A stretch of DNA of 64,000 nt from Myxococcus stipitatus DSM 14675. Its GTDB lineage: Bacteria; Myxococcota; Myxococcia; Myxococcales; Myxococcaceae. Location of the stretch: contig NC_020126.1 in assembly GCF_000331735.1 (NCBI RefSeq), positions 682,001-746,000 on the forward strand, given 5' to 3'. How positions within the stretch are numbered: the stretch's first letter is position 1; each line of letters begins with the position of its first letter. The translations under genes and the position numbers were made by a program. The notes below the pieces were generated by a model. The model saw only the letters and a program-made list of their open reading frames with translations. It did not search any database and was not told the origin of the DNA. Shown piece after piece: positions 37,181 to 46,929 of this stretch.

Positions 37181-38929
37181 ATGAGCGTGTGGAGTTGGCT
37201 GCGTCGATGGTTCCCCGCGCTGCGGACCGAGTTCGTCGCCATCTTCTACGATGAGGCCTACCGCCTCCCGCTCACCGGCATCGAGAACACCGTCGGTGTC
37301 GAGCCCCGCGGCGTCGACTTCACCACCTGGTACCTCCTCGAGAAGCACGTCGTCCGCCCCGCCGACGTCTACCGCCCCCGGCCCGTGAGCTACGCCGAGC
37401 TCTCCCGCGTCCACGACGCCGCCTACCTCGAATCCCTCGGCCGGCCAGAGACCCTCGCGCGCATCTACGCGGTGGACCCGTCCGAAGTCCCGGTCGACAC
37501 GCTCCTGTCCAACGTCCGCCTCGTCTGCGGAGGCACCCTCGGCGCCGCACGCCTCGCCTTCGGCCGCAGAGGCCCCGTCGTCAACATGGCCGGCGGCTTC
37601 CACCACGCCGCCCCCGGCCGCGGCGGTGGCTTCTGCGCCGTCAACGACATCGCCGTGGCGCTCGCCTCCCTCCAGTCCGATGGCTACGAAGGTCAGACTG
37701 TCGTCCTCGACCTCGACGCCCACCCACCCGACGGGACCGCCGAGTGTCTCGCCGGCAACCCCAAGGTCTGGATCGGCTCACTCTCCGGCAGCGACTGGGG
37801 CTCACTCCCCGAAGGCGTCGACGAGACCCGCGTCCCCGACGGCATCTCCGACGACGACTACCTCACGCTCCTCGACGGCCTCCTGTCGCGCATGCCCAAG
37901 GCCGACCTCGCCTTCGTCATCGCGGGCGGAGACGTCCTCGCCGGAGACCGCTTCGGCCGCGTGGGCCTCTCTGTCGAAGGCGCGCGCCGCCGCGACCAGC
38001 GCATCGCCGACGCCCTTCACGGAGTCCCCAGCGTCTGGCTCCCCGGCGGCGGCTACCACGCCGACTCCTGGAAGCTCTTCGCCGGCACCGTCCTCGTGCT
38101 CTCCGGCATGGGCGGCCGTCGCATCAAGGAACGCTACGACCCGCTGAGCGCGCGCTACCGCCGCATCTCCCGCCTGCTCATGCGGGAAGGCACCCCGCTC
38201 GACGACATCACCATCACCCAGGAGGACCTCGAAGGCTCGCTCGGCCTGGGCGGGGACCCTCAGCCCCGCGTGCTCGGTTACTACACGGCGCAGTCGCTGG
38301 AGTACGCCCTCTTCCGCTACGGCCTGCTGTGGCAGGTGGAGCGCCTGGGCTACAGCCGCCCCCGCGTCGAGGTGAACGCCACCGGCGCCGGAGACCGCAT
38401 CAAGGTGCTCGGCCGGGCCGGAGGCCAGGAGCACCTCCTGGTCGACGTCGTCGTGGAGCGCCGCACCATCGCCGACGAGCCGTACTTCTTCGTCAACTGG
38501 CTCAGCCTGCGCCACCCGCGCGCGCGCTTCAGCGAGCGCCGTCCCCAGCTCCCCGGCCAGGAGGTCCCCGGCCTGGGCCTGGCGCGCGAGGCCACGGAGA
38601 TGTTCGTGCTGATGGCCCGGCGACTGGAGCTCACCGGCGTCGCCTTCCGCCCCATGTGGTACCACCTCGCCGTGGTGGCCAAGGCCCGCTTCCGCTTCGT
38701 GGACCCCGCCCGGCAAGGCCGCTTCGAGGCCCTGATGCGAGACCTCTCCCAGCTCCCCCTGCTGGAGGCCACCCGCGCCGTCGCCGATGGCCGCGTCCTC
38801 CTCGGCGGTGAGCCCTACCGCTGGGAGCCCGCGGACATGGTCCTGCGCCTGGAGCCCCAGCCGCTCGACACCGACGCCGTCGCCGCCGAGCGCGAGCGCT
38901 GCCACTTCACCTTGGAACCGCGCCGCTGA
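37181..38929 (+). CDS. HDAC-family deacetylase fused to an unknown C-terminal domain
   Basis: Residues 18-310 form an arginase/deacetylase-fold domain with every key residue of zinc-dependent deacetylases: H141-H142, the zinc ligands D179-x-H181 (in LDLDAHPPDGT) and D251 (AGGDVLAGD), and the catalytic Y292 (PGGGYHAD). It could remove acetyl groups from lysines, polyamines or other amides. Residues 315-582 match no family I recognise; they hold a short helical part and then alternating strands (RVEVNATGAGDRIKVLGRAGGQEHLLVDVVVERR). Bacterial HDAC-like proteins usually have about 340-370 residues, so this fusion is long. It starts at ATG 37181. Confidence 0.86.
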   Translation: MSVWSWLRRWFPALRTEFVAIFYDEAYRLPLTGIENTVGVEPRGVDFTTWYLLEKHVVRPADVYRPRPVSYAELSRVHDAAYLESLGRPETLARIYAVDPSEVPVDTLLSNVRLVCGGTLGAARLAFGRRGPVVNMAGGFHHAAPGRGGGFCAVNDIAVALASLQSDGYEGQTVVLDLDAHPPDGTAECLAGNPKVWIGSLSGSDWGSLPEGVDETRVPDGISDDDYLTLLDGLLSRMPKADLAFVIAGGDVLAGDRFGRVGLSVEGARRRDQRIADALHGVPSVWLPGGGYHADSWKLFAGTVLVLSGMGGRRIKERYDPLSARYRRISRLLMREGTPLDDITITQEDLEGSLGLGGDPQPRVLGYYTAQSLEYALFRYGLLWQVERLGYSRPRVEVNATGAGDRIKVLGRAGGQEHLLVDVVVERRTIADEPYFFVNWLSLRHPRARFSERRPQLPGQEVPGLGLAREATEMFVLMARRLELTGVAFRPMWYHLAVVAKARFRFVDPARQGRFEALMRDLSQLPLLEATRAVADGRVLLGGEPYRWEPADMVLRLEPQPLDTDAVAAERERCHFTLEPRR

Positions 38930-38967
38930 GACACGTCACCCCCGCATGGGCATGGTAGGCAGACACC

Positions 38968-39627
38968 GTGGACCTGGACGCCCTTCGTCGTGAGCAACAC
39001 AAGCTGCGGCTCTCCTGGATGCCGTGGCTCTACTTCTCCCTCAAGCCGCGCCACCGCGAGTGGGCCGAGGCCTGGCAGCGCGAGGTGCAACAGCGCCTGC
39101 GGGACTTGGAGACGGTTGAAATCGCGGAGGGATGTTTCATCGCCCCGGAGGCCCGCGTCTTCGCCGAGCCCGGCCGCTCCGTCGTCATCGGCCCCGGCTG
39201 TAGCATCGCCGCGGATGCGTTCGTCCACGGCCCCGTCGTCCTGGGGCCTCGGGTGAGCCTCAATGCCCGGGTGAGCCTGGATGGCGGTGCGGGCGGCATC
39301 CGTATCGGCGAAGGCTCACGTATCGCCACGGGCGCCACCCTCTACGCCTTCGACCATGGCCTCGCACCGGACCGTCCCGTGCGTGAACAGCCTGTGACGT
39401 CTCGCGGCATCACCGTGGGCGCGGATGTGTGGATAGGTGCCAACGCGGGCGTGACGGACGGCGTCACCCTGGGAGACCACGCCGTGGTGGCCATGGGCGC
39501 GGTGGTGACGCGGGATGTGCCGCCGTGGGCCATCGTCGGCGGAGTGCCCGCCCGAGTGCTCGGAGACCGTCGAGAGCGCCCTCGCTCGGGTTTTCCGGGC
39601 GGGTGGGAACCCGAGGACCAAGGGTGA
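38968..39627 (+). CDS. Hexapeptide-repeat acyltransferase
   Basis: The 219-residue protein begins at GTG 38968. From about residue 55 it has left-handed beta-helix hexapeptide repeats (IAEGCFIAPEARV, VIGPGCSIAADAFVHGP, ITVGADVWIGANAGVTDGVTLGDHAVVAMGAVVTRDVPP). The pattern and the ending AIVGGVPARVLGDR are those of maltose/galactoside/sugar O-acetyltransferases (Xat/LbH class). The catalytic His is probably H119 in FDHGL. The acceptor is unknown, perhaps a polysaccharide. It follows the HDAC gene by 38 nt on the same strand. Confidence 0.86.
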   Translation: MDLDALRREQHKLRLSWMPWLYFSLKPRHREWAEAWQREVQQRLRDLETVEIAEGCFIAPEARVFAEPGRSVVIGPGCSIAADAFVHGPVVLGPRVSLNARVSLDGGAGGIRIGEGSRIATGATLYAFDHGLAPDRPVREQPVTSRGITVGADVWIGANAGVTDGVTLGDHAVVAMGAVVTRDVPPWAIVGGVPARVLGDRRERPRSGFPGGWEPEDQG

Positions 39628-39643
39628 ACTTTCTCCGCCTTCA

Positions 39644-39674
39644 TTGACTTCCCGACATTCGCCGGTTCTATGCT
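39644..39674 (+). promoter_or_regulatory. Candidate promoter of the PAS-GAF kinase gene
   Basis: TTGACT (39644-39649) and TATGCT (39669-39674) are separated by 19 nt, longer than ideal. The ATG at 39670 would lie inside the -10, which supports the GTG start at 39757. Confidence 0.35.
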
Positions 39675-39756
39675 GGAATCCGACGTCGCCACGGGAGGGG
39701 CACGGGGTCATTGGACAGGGTTCTGGCCCCCCCGACCGTGGGCGCAGGAGGTCGAA

Positions 39757-41913
39757 GTGGCAGACGAGCGGCGGGACGTGGGGCAGGTCGAGTCCCCGGT
39801 ACCGGTTCCCGAGACGAGCGCGGGTGGCCTGTCCTCCCGTGGTGTGTCGTCATCATCTCAAGACAGCGCGGCGTCGATGGCGCGGCGGCTCCAGGTATTG
39901 GAGGGGCTGCTCAGCGAGGTGGTGTTTCAGCTCGACGCGCAGGGACGTGTCACCTACCTGGGGCCGGGCTGGGAGCGGCTGACCGGCTCGCTGGGGGCTG
40001 TGTTTCACGGGCGCCTGCTGGTGGAGGCCGTGCACCCGGTGGACCGCGCCGCGGCGAGAGTGCTGCTGGAGTCGGTGGCGGGGCAGCAGATTCCGGAGGC
40101 GCGCCGGGAGATTCGCCTGGCCGTCGGCGATGACGCGCGCTGGGTGGTGCTGGCCGCGCGCGGTGTGCCCGGGGAGCCCGGGGAGGTGGTGGGCTCGCTG
40201 CTGGACATCGACTCGCGCCGCCGCGCCGAGGAGGCCGTCGCCACGCGCGAGCGCTACCTGGAGACGATGGTGGAGGTCCAGCGGCGGATGATGCCGCACC
40301 AGTTCCCCCGGGACTTGTATGCCTCCGTGGTGGAGCCCCTGGGCCGCGTCTCCGCCGCCAGCCGCGTCTATGTGTTCGAGATGCACTACGGCCCGGACGG
40401 CGTGCTGCTGGCCTCGCAGCGCGCGGAGTGGTGCGAGCCGGGGATTCCTCCCAACCTGGAGGACCCGAACATGCACGGCCTGCCGTTCATGGACGCCCTG
40501 CTGCCGGAGCAGTCGGCGGCGCTGATGCGCGGCGAGCCCGTGCAGGCGCTGCCTCGGGGCTTCACGCCCGTCCTCGCGCCCATGCTGGAGGCGCAGGGCG
40601 TCCAATCCGTGCTGCTCCTGCCGGTGCACGTGCACGGGCAGCTCTTCGGTGTCATCGGCTTCGACAACTGCCGGGAGGCGCGGCCCTGGGGCCCCATCGA
40701 GGTGAACCTGCTCTCGGGCGCGGCGGGCACGCTGTCGCTGGCGCTGGAGCAGCGCACGGACCAGGCGCTGCGCGTGCGCACGGAGACGACGCTCCGGCGC
40801 ACCGAGGCGGGCGTGCACCTGCTCATCGAGGCCTTCCCGGACCCGGTGATGGTGCACGTGGGAGACGGGGTGTTGTTGTCGGTGAACCCCGCGCTGGTGC
40901 AGTACCTGGGCTACCGCGACGCCTCGGAGATGCTGGGCCGTCACGTGCTGGAGCTGGTGCGCGAGGAGGACCGGAGCGCGGCGCAGCTCTACCTGGGGCA
41001 TGCCCTGGAGGGGAAGCGGGCGGCGCGCGCGGTGGAAGTGCCGCTGGTGCGTCGCGACGGGGAGACGGTGGTCGCGGACCTGGTGACGCTGGCCGTGGTG
41101 TTCGACGGAGCGCCCGCGTGGGTGACCATCGCGCGCGACTACACGGAGCGGAAGCGCACCCAAGCGCAGATGATGCTCGCCGACCGCATGGCCTCCATGG
41201 GCCTGCTGGCCGCGGGCATCGCGCACGAGCTGAACAACCCGCTCGCCTACGTGTTGTCCAACCTGGAGTACCTGCACTCGACGCTGGGCCCGCGCGCGCG
41301 GCCGCTGTCACCCGACGACATGGTGGAGTGCCGCCAGGTGCTGGACGACGCCCGCGAGGGCGCCGAGCGCATGCGGCAGATTGTCCGCCAGCTCCGTGTC
41401 TTCTCCCGCGTGGAGGAGACGCGCGAGGAGCCGGTGGACGTGCACCGCGTCCTGGACTCGGTGATTCAGATGGCGGCCAGCGAGGTGCGTCCTCGGGCGC
41501 GGCTGGTGAAGACCTACGGCACGGTGCCGCAGGTGCGCGGCAACGAGGGCAAGCTGTTCCAGGTGTTCCTCAACCTGGTCATCAACGCCGCGCACGCCAT
41601 CGAGGAAGGGCAGTCGGAGACGAACGAGATTCGCATCACCACGCGGCCGGACGAGGGCTCGCGGGTGTTGGTGGAGGTGCGGGACACCGGAGGTGGCATT
41701 CCTCCGGAGCACCTGCGCCGCATCTTCGACCCGTTCTTCACCACCAAGTCCGCGGGGCTGGGAACGGGGCTGGGCCTGTCCATCTGCGACACCATCGTCA
41801 CCGCGCTCGGCGGCCACATCTCCGTCGAGTCGTCGGTGGGCGTGGGCACCACGTTCCGCGTGGCCCTGAACGCCGCCTTCCCGCAGGGCGAAGTCGTGCG
41901 TCCAGGGCTCTGA
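39757..41913 (+). CDS. PAS-GAF-PAS sensor histidine kinase (orphan)
   Basis: I chose GTG 39757 since AGGAGG lies at 39746-39751; the in-frame ATG at 39670 would add 29 residues without protein character. The 718-residue soluble kinase has a PAS domain (about 45-165), a GAF domain (about 195-340: [29 protein letters not shown]), a second PAS (about 355-475) and a kinase core. The phosphoacceptor is the His in [14 protein letters not shown]1 and G2 boxes are present ([27 protein letters not shown]). No response regulator gene is adjacent, so its partner is encoded elsewhere. Confidence 0.92.
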   Translation: MADERRDVGQVESPVPVPETSAGGLSSRGVSSSSQDSAASMARRLQVLEGLLSEVVFQLDAQGRVTYLGPGWERLTGSLGAVFHGRLLVEAVHPVDRAAARVLLESVAGQQIPEARREIRLAVGDDARWVVLAARGVPGEPGEVVGSLLDIDSRRRAEEAVATRERYLETMVEVQRRMMPHQFPRDLYASVVEPLGRVSAASRVYVFEMHYGPDGVLLASQRAEWCEPGIPPNLEDPNMHGLPFMDALLPEQSAALMRGEPVQALPRGFTPVLAPMLEAQGVQSVLLLPVHVHGQLFGVIGFDNCREARPWGPIEVNLLSGAAGTLSLALEQRTDQALRVRTETTLRRTEAGVHLLIEAFPDPVMVHVGDGVLLSVNPALVQYLGYRDASEMLGRHVLELVREEDRSAAQLYLGHALEGKRAARAVEVPLVRRDGETVVADLVTLAVVFDGAPAWVTIARDYTERKRTQAQMMLADRMASMGLLAAGIAHELNNPLAYVLSNLEYLHSTLGPRARPLSPDDMVECRQVLDDAREGAERMRQIVRQLRVFSRVEETREEPVDVHRVLDSVIQMAASEVRPRARLVKTYGTVPQVRGNEGKLFQVFLNLVINAAHAIEEGQSETNEIRITTRPDEGSRVLVEVRDTGGGIPPEHLRRIFDPFFTTKSAGLGTGLGLSICDTIVTALGGHISVESSVGVGTTFRVALNAAFPQGEVVRPGL

Positions 41914-41929
41914 GTCAGGCTCGCGTCAC

Positions 41930-43084
41930 CTAGGTACAGATGCCAAGGGGTTGTGAGCCCTCCACGCCGAACAAGGTCTTCTGGTAGCTGATGCCCGCCC
42001 ACTGGGCGATGGTCACCCACCAGGTCTTCTTGAAGAAGAGGACCCGGACGCGCGCGAAGGCGCGCAGCGTGCCGGAGAGGGTGTTCAGGTCCAGGTCCGT
42101 CCGGAGCTTCCAGTCGAGGCTGCACACGGGCCAGAGGACCTCGCCGGAGGCGGGCAGGGTGGCGTTGATGAGGGCCAGGCTGCCCTCCACGCCGAAGCCC
42201 ACGATGACGACGTCCACCGCCGCGGACGCGGTGACGTGGGACCAGCCGCCGGGCGTCGCGGAGAGCCGGGCCACCAGGGGATTCACCTCGCCCCTCACCG
42301 CCATCTTCACGCCGCCGGAGAGCGAGGCCTTCACGGTGATGGGCACCGGCCCCACCATGAAGGACTTGGAGGCGGAGAAGAACGTGCGGCTCCAGTTGAC
42401 CGGCGAGGGCTCATACACGGCCTGCAGACTGGTGGACCAGACCTCCTGTCCCAGCACGTAGATGGCGGCCTGTCCGCTGTTCTCGCCCCCGTTCTGTCCC
42501 ACGACGTGGGCGCGCCCGCGCACCAGGTCATGCTCCGACGAGAACACCGTGGCGAACACCTTGCCCTCGGCCACCGCCACCACCTTCTTGTCCGCGACGG
42601 CCGTCGCCGTCTCCGCGGTGAGCAGCGTGCTGAGCTGATAGCCCGCGCCGAACAGCCCGTTGCCGAAGCGCTCCGTGCGGATGTAGGACTTGTTGAATGT
42701 CTGCACCGGGTTGGTCCACGGCGTGATTTCCATGGCCGGAGGGACCTGGTGCGTGAAGGCCTCCGGAATCGTGGCCTGCTCGATGTCCAGGTTGTGCGTG
42801 TGGTCCGCCAGGTCGTAGCGGAGCTGTCCTCCCGTGCGGTTCGTCTCGTCCTGGAGGATGGCGTGCTCCTCGGCGGGGGAGTAGCTGGCGCCGGGGACGA
42901 AGGGGGCGACGGAGGTCTCCCAGGGCACCGCGTCGTCCAGCGACGTGCCTGGGGTGTAGACAGCGAAGGGATACTTCGAGGGCTCGACGACGTACGGTTG
43001 AGAGTCGACGTAGCTCTGCGCCGCGACGAGTCCGGGAATCACGACCAGCATCAGCGCGACAGCGCGCGATACCACCCTGTGCAT
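41930..43084 (-). CDS. Secreted beta-rich protein, unrecognised
   Basis: I do not recognise this 384-residue protein. I chose ATG 43084 ([23 protein letters not shown]) because GGAGGT is just upstream; the frame extends 30 codons further. The signal peptide ends near AAQ-SY. The mature protein is beta-rich with alternating hydrophobic strands ([58 protein letters not shown]) and few charges. This suggests a large sheet or a barrel. It ends with a two-cysteine region. It lies 108 nt downstream of the HEAT-repeat gene and is probably co-transcribed. Confidence 0.7.
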   Translation of the reverse strand: MHRVVSRAVALMLVVIPGLVAAQSYVDSQPYVVEPSKYPFAVYTPGTSLDDAVPWETSVAPFVPGASYSPAEEHAILQDETNRTGGQLRYDLADHTHNLDIEQATIPEAFTHQVPPAMEITPWTNPVQTFNKSYIRTERFGNGLFGAGYQLSTLLTAETATAVADKKVVAVAEGKVFATVFSSEHDLVRGRAHVVGQNGGENSGQAAIYVLGQEVWSTSLQAVYEPSPVNWSRTFFSASKSFMVGPVPITVKASLSGGVKMAVRGEVNPLVARLSATPGGWSHVTASAAVDVVIVGFGVEGSLALINATLPASGEVLWPVCSLDWKLRTDLDLNTLSGTLRAFARVRVLFFKKTWWVTIAQWAGISYQKTLFGVEGSQPLGICT

Positions 43085-43192
43085 AGGGGACCTCCGAGGA
43101 TGGGGAGGTCTGTCTATATGGGATGAATTCAAGGGCTCGCGTCGGCCCCCGGGGAGCTGTGTCTGGCTTCGCACGCTCGCGCTGCGGGGAAC

Positions 43193-45160
43193 TCAGCGAA
43201 TGGGTCGAGGACTCGACGGCTGCGGCGTGGGCGTGGTGGGGGTTTCCACGTAGGTGATGGCCATGCGACGGATTTCGGGATGCCGCTCGTTCTGTCCCGC
43301 CCATCGCAGCAGCGCCAGGGCACCGGGCGTGGTGCCTCGGTGCTGGCCCAGCAGGTGGACGATGTCGGAGCGCACGCCGTCGGAGGTGTCCTCGCGCAGA
43401 GCCTGTCCCAGCATGGGCAGCAGCAGCGGCTCCAGCGGGCGGAAGCCGCAGGCGAAGACGGCGCCTCGGCGCACCTCGGAGATGGGGTCGTTCATCAGGC
43501 GCTCCGCGAGGAGCCGGTCCGCGTCCGGGCCGGGAATCCCGCGCAGCGCCACCAGGGCGGCCTCGCGCACGCGCACCGCGTCGGAGCGCAGCGCCTCCGT
43601 GAGGGTGTCGAGCGCCGCCGGCGCGCGGGTGTTGCCCAGCGAGCGCAGCAGCAGGGCCCGCGCCTCCGCGTCCTTCGCGGCGCGGTAGTTGTTCTCCAGC
43701 TCCTGGACCAGCGCCTCGGAGCCTCGCGCGTCGGCGCCATTCAGGTGCAGGGCCGCGTTGCCCAGCGCCAAGGTCGCCGTGCCTCGCAACCGAGGGTCCT
43801 CGCTCCGGGAGAGCTGCCGCAGGGTGTCCACGCCTTCACGAAGGGGGCGGTCCGCCATGCCCAGCGCGGAGACCGCGTCCATGCGCACGTCCGTCGTCAG
43901 CGCCGTGTCTCCGGTGGCGGAGGCGAGCGCGCGGAGGGACTCCGGCGTGCTCGCGGCGGAGAGCGCGCCGAGCATGGCGCTGGCGGCCAGCGGAGAGAGG
44001 TCCTTGGCGCGCAGCAGCGCGGGGATGCGCGCGGCCTCCTCGGGGCGCAGGGTGAGCAGGGCGCGCAGCTGCTCCAGCGCGCGGGTCCTCGCCTCGTCCC
44101 GCGCCTTCTCGTCGGTGGGCAGCGCGCGCAGGTCCTCGAGGATGTCCTCCAGCTTGCGGGAGCCCAGCACCTGCCGGTGGTGGGCCAGCGGGTCGGGCGC
44201 GGGCCCCTGGAAGCTGGCCAGCAGGGAGGTGTCCAGGAAGGCGGCGCGCGCGGCGAACGCGTCCACGAGCGTGGGCTCGAGCCGCCGCTCGAGCAGGCGC
44301 AGCGACAGCTCCGTGGTGTTCGTCACCCGGGGCATGCCCTCGCCTGGGTCCACCATCAGCCGCTCGCGGACCTGGAGCGTCTGGAGCCACGCGTCCTCCG
44401 TCAGCTCGAAGGTGGCGCCGCCGCTGACGCTCATGCGTGGCGAGTCCTTCAGCGGCTGGAGTCCTTCGGGGGTCGCCGCGGCGGTGTAGACCTCCTTGTG
44501 CTTCCGGTAGCGGCGCGCCTCCACGCGCTCGTACCGGGCCACGTACTGGCCGGAGGTGTCCTGCTCCTCGGTGCTCCACTGCGTCGGCGGAGCGCCATCC
44601 ACGACGAACTGCGAGGACGCGACCACCGAGCGCAGCAGCCCTCGCGCCAGCTCATCCACGCCGTGCTCGAAGTGGGTGAGCGACACCGCGCCCCTCGCGT
44701 CACGCGTCGCGAAGAAGGGCAGGGCGAGCGCGGCCACCATGGCCTGGTGGGCCTCGGGGGCGAGCGGCCCCTGGCCCTCGACGTCCAGGGTGAAGGTCGT
44801 GGGCCTGAGCTGGAGGCGGAGCAGCACGGCGTCGGCCTTCGCGGAGACGATGCCCACGTCCCACTCCCCCTGGAGTGCGAAGCGCATGCCCGAGCTCTGT
44901 TGTTCGAAGGACACTGTGGTCGTCAGGCTCAGGGCGTGGCGATGGAGGACCCCGGGCGAGGGGCGCTTCGGGGACTCCACCCCCGTGGAGCCCGCAGCAA
45001 CCGAGGGCAGCGGGCCGCGAGATGTCTGTGAATGAGAAACAGACGGTGTGCTTGAAACCGGAGGCGGCCTCTCCGCGTTCTTTTTCCACCACACTCCACC
45101 CAGGCCCACCAGGACGAGGGTGGCAGCCAACGCGATGACGAGCGGCCGTTGGTGGCGCAT
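43193..45160 (-). CDS. Membrane-anchored or exported HEAT-repeat protein
   Basis: I chose ATG 45160 (MRHQRPLVIALAATLVLVGLGGVWW), preceded by GGAGGA. The 655-residue protein has one N-terminal membrane segment (about 7-25) without a clear cleavage site. A beta-rich part follows (about 75-330: LSLTTTVSFEQQSSGMRF, VLLRLQLRPTTFTLDVEGQG). The C-terminal half (about 360-640) is a series of HEAT repeats (TLALGNAALHLNG, ALVALRGIPGPDADRLLAERL, DISDIVHLLGQH-like units). A beta sheet followed by a helical solenoid is also the order of vitellogenin-type lipid-transfer domains, but this is only a hint. The function is unknown. Confidence 0.75.
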   Translation of the reverse strand: MRHQRPLVIALAATLVLVGLGGVWWKKNAERPPPVSSTPSVSHSQTSRGPLPSVAAGSTGVESPKRPSPGVLHRHALSLTTTVSFEQQSSGMRFALQGEWDVGIVSAKADAVLLRLQLRPTTFTLDVEGQGPLAPEAHQAMVAALALPFFATRDARGAVSLTHFEHGVDELARGLLRSVVASSQFVVDGAPPTQWSTEEQDTSGQYVARYERVEARRYRKHKEVYTAAATPEGLQPLKDSPRMSVSGGATFELTEDAWLQTLQVRERLMVDPGEGMPRVTNTTELSLRLLERRLEPTLVDAFAARAAFLDTSLLASFQGPAPDPLAHHRQVLGSRKLEDILEDLRALPTDEKARDEARTRALEQLRALLTLRPEEAARIPALLRAKDLSPLAASAMLGALSAASTPESLRALASATGDTALTTDVRMDAVSALGMADRPLREGVDTLRQLSRSEDPRLRGTATLALGNAALHLNGADARGSEALVQELENNYRAAKDAEARALLLRSLGNTRAPAALDTLTEALRSDAVRVREAALVALRGIPGPDADRLLAERLMNDPISEVRRGAVFACGFRPLEPLLLPMLGQALREDTSDGVRSDIVHLLGQHRGTTPGALALLRWAGQNERHPEIRRMAITYVETPTTPTPQPSSPRPIR

Positions 45161-45282
45161 GAGGTCCTCCGGGGTTGGTTTCTTGACGCGGATGTGTGGC
45201 CCAAACCACGCTTGCCATTGTGGCGGGTAGGAACGGTCGGGGCTTTTGGAGGATATAGCAACCCATTCGGCGGGGGGCTGGC

Positions 45283-45723
45283 ATGGCGAGTCCACTGAAC
45301 CCAGGGCGTCTCATCCCCAAGGGCTGTGCGGTTCGACGAACGTCGAACGTGCGCGCGAGCGTGGCGCTCGCGGTGTCCCTGACATGGCTTCTGACAGCCT
45401 GTGGCGCGCGTGAGGAGGGCGCGCATTCTCGCGGCACGGGCTCACGGAGCCAGGCGGTTCGGACGTGTCCAGTCCCGCAGACCTCAGGGTCCCTGGCCAC
45501 CTGCAGGGATGCATGCCATCTGGGGTGCGGCGATGGCGTCTGCCAGGACGGTGAGACGGAGGCGACGTGCCCCGTCGACTGCTGGTGTGGGGACGGAGCG
45601 TGTGTCGACGAGACAGTTCATACCTGCCCCGTCGACTGCGGCTGCCCCGCGGCGGCCCCCATCGCCGTTCCCATCCTCCCCCCAAGGCAGGCGTCATGCC
45701 CCGGTTCCAAGTCCTCTTGCTGA
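45283..45723 (+). CDS. Small cysteine-rich lipoprotein
   Basis: The 146-residue protein has a long N-region and a lipoprotein signal (ALAVSLTWLLTAC40). Two related modules follow: CGDGVCQDGETEATCPVDC and CGDGACVDETVHTCPVDC, the C-G-D-G-x-C...C-P-x-D-C repeat that is frequent in myxobacterial surface proteins and may bind calcium. Its last 28 nt overlap the next gene in another frame. The start at 45283 has no clear Shine-Dalgarno site, so the exact N-terminus is uncertain. Confidence 0.65.
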   Translation: MASPLNPGRLIPKGCAVRRTSNVRASVALAVSLTWLLTACGAREEGAHSRGTGSRSQAVRTCPVPQTSGSLATCRDACHLGCGDGVCQDGETEATCPVDCWCGDGACVDETVHTCPVDCGCPAAAPIAVPILPPRQASCPGSKSSC

Positions 45724-46856
45724 GCTGCTGTGTCGGGCTCGCGTGTACCTCGTACACGATTTCTCCGCGGACCTTCGGGGTCGCCCGATGGCAGGGCTTC
45801 GCCACGGAGCAGAGGTCCCTGGCGGCGGGCGGAGGACAAGCAAGAGGGCTGCATGTCGCGGACGTGGATGGGGATGGTCTGCTCGACCTGGTCGTGGTCG
45901 CCGCGCGCGAGCAGAGCGTCTGTGTCCATCACGGTGAAGGCGAGGGTGTCTTCGCGTCACCGAAGTGTCTGCCGGCGGGCATCACGCCCATGGACGTGGC
46001 CGTCAGCGACGTGAATGGAGATGGGCATCAGGACCTGCTCATCGTGGGGCATTTCTCCAACGCGATGACGGTCCGCCTGGGCGACGGGCGTGGTGGCTTC
46101 CGGGAGGGCATCCCCTATTCGCTCGGCAATCACTCGCAGCAGGTGCGGGTGGCGGACCTGGATGGGGACGGACACCTGGACGCCATCACGAAGAACGCGG
46201 GCTCGGGGGGCTTCTTCAACATCACCACGCTGAAGGGCAGGGGGGACGGCACCTTCGGCACGGCGGTGCCTCATGCCGTCACGGGCCTGCCTCGGGACTT
46301 GATGCTCGCGGACGTGAGCGCGGATGGGCTCCCGGATGTGCTGGTGCTCAACACGAACAGCTTCACCGTGGACATCCTGCTGTCGAAGAAGGACGGCGTG
46401 CTGGCGTCCATTGCGCCGCTGCGGCTGTCGGGCTCCGCGGACGACGAGCCCTTCCGGCTGGCCCCCGCGGATGTGAATGGCGATGGGAACCTGGACCTCG
46501 TCATCTCCCACGGCCTCTCCACCGCGGGCTACTTGTCCGTGCACCTGGGGGATGGGCGGGGAGGCTTCCTCTCCAGCACGTCCATCCGCGCCGACGAGCC
46601 GGGCGAGGTGGTGGTCGCGGACTTCAACCGGGATGGGCGGGGCGACGTGGCGCACGCGGGGCTGTCGGGCGGCGTGTACCTGTTGCTGGGGCAGGAGGAC
46701 GGGGAGCTGGGGCCGCCGGTGCGTGTGGCCTCGTCGCCGACGCCCACGTCGCTGGTGGCCGAGGACCTGGACGAGGACGGCTTCCCGGACCTGGCGTGGA
46801 CGACGCAGGACACGGTGGAGGTGCTGTTGGGCTCCACCGTGAGCGGGCTGCCGTAG
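45696..46856 (+). CDS. FG-GAP/VCBS-repeat beta-propeller lipoprotein
   Basis: I chose ATG 45696 (MPRFQVLLLSCCVGLAC17), preceded by AAGGCAGG; the frame opens earlier inside the previous gene. The signal ends in a lipobox G-L-A-C. The 386-residue protein has seven repeats with a D-x-D/N-x-D-G-x2-D-L calcium-binding loop: DVDGDGLLDLVVV, DVNGDGHQDLLIV, DLDGDGHLDAITK, DVSADGLPDVLVL, DVNGDGNLDLVIS, DFNRDGRGDVAHA and DLDEDGFPDLAWT. This gives a seven-bladed propeller, as in integrin alpha and many bacterial surface proteins, and suggests adhesion or scaffolding. It overlaps the upstream gene by 28 nt. Confidence 0.88.
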   Translation: MPRFQVLLLSCCVGLACTSYTISPRTFGVARWQGFATEQRSLAAGGGQARGLHVADVDGDGLLDLVVVAAREQSVCVHHGEGEGVFASPKCLPAGITPMDVAVSDVNGDGHQDLLIVGHFSNAMTVRLGDGRGGFREGIPYSLGNHSQQVRVADLDGDGHLDAITKNAGSGGFFNITTLKGRGDGTFGTAVPHAVTGLPRDLMLADVSADGLPDVLVLNTNSFTVDILLSKKDGVLASIAPLRLSGSADDEPFRLAPADVNGDGNLDLVISHGLSTAGYLSVHLGDGRGGFLSSTSIRADEPGEVVVADFNRDGRGDVAHAGLSGGVYLLLGQEDGELGPPVRVASSPTPTSLVAEDLDEDGFPDLAWTTQDTVEVLLGSTVSGLP

Positions 46857-46929
46857 CGGAGCGGGGCGGGCAGCGGGGCCCGCGACACGGGTTTGTCGAG
46901 CTGGGAGCTGCATCCACCAGGAGGTGGGC

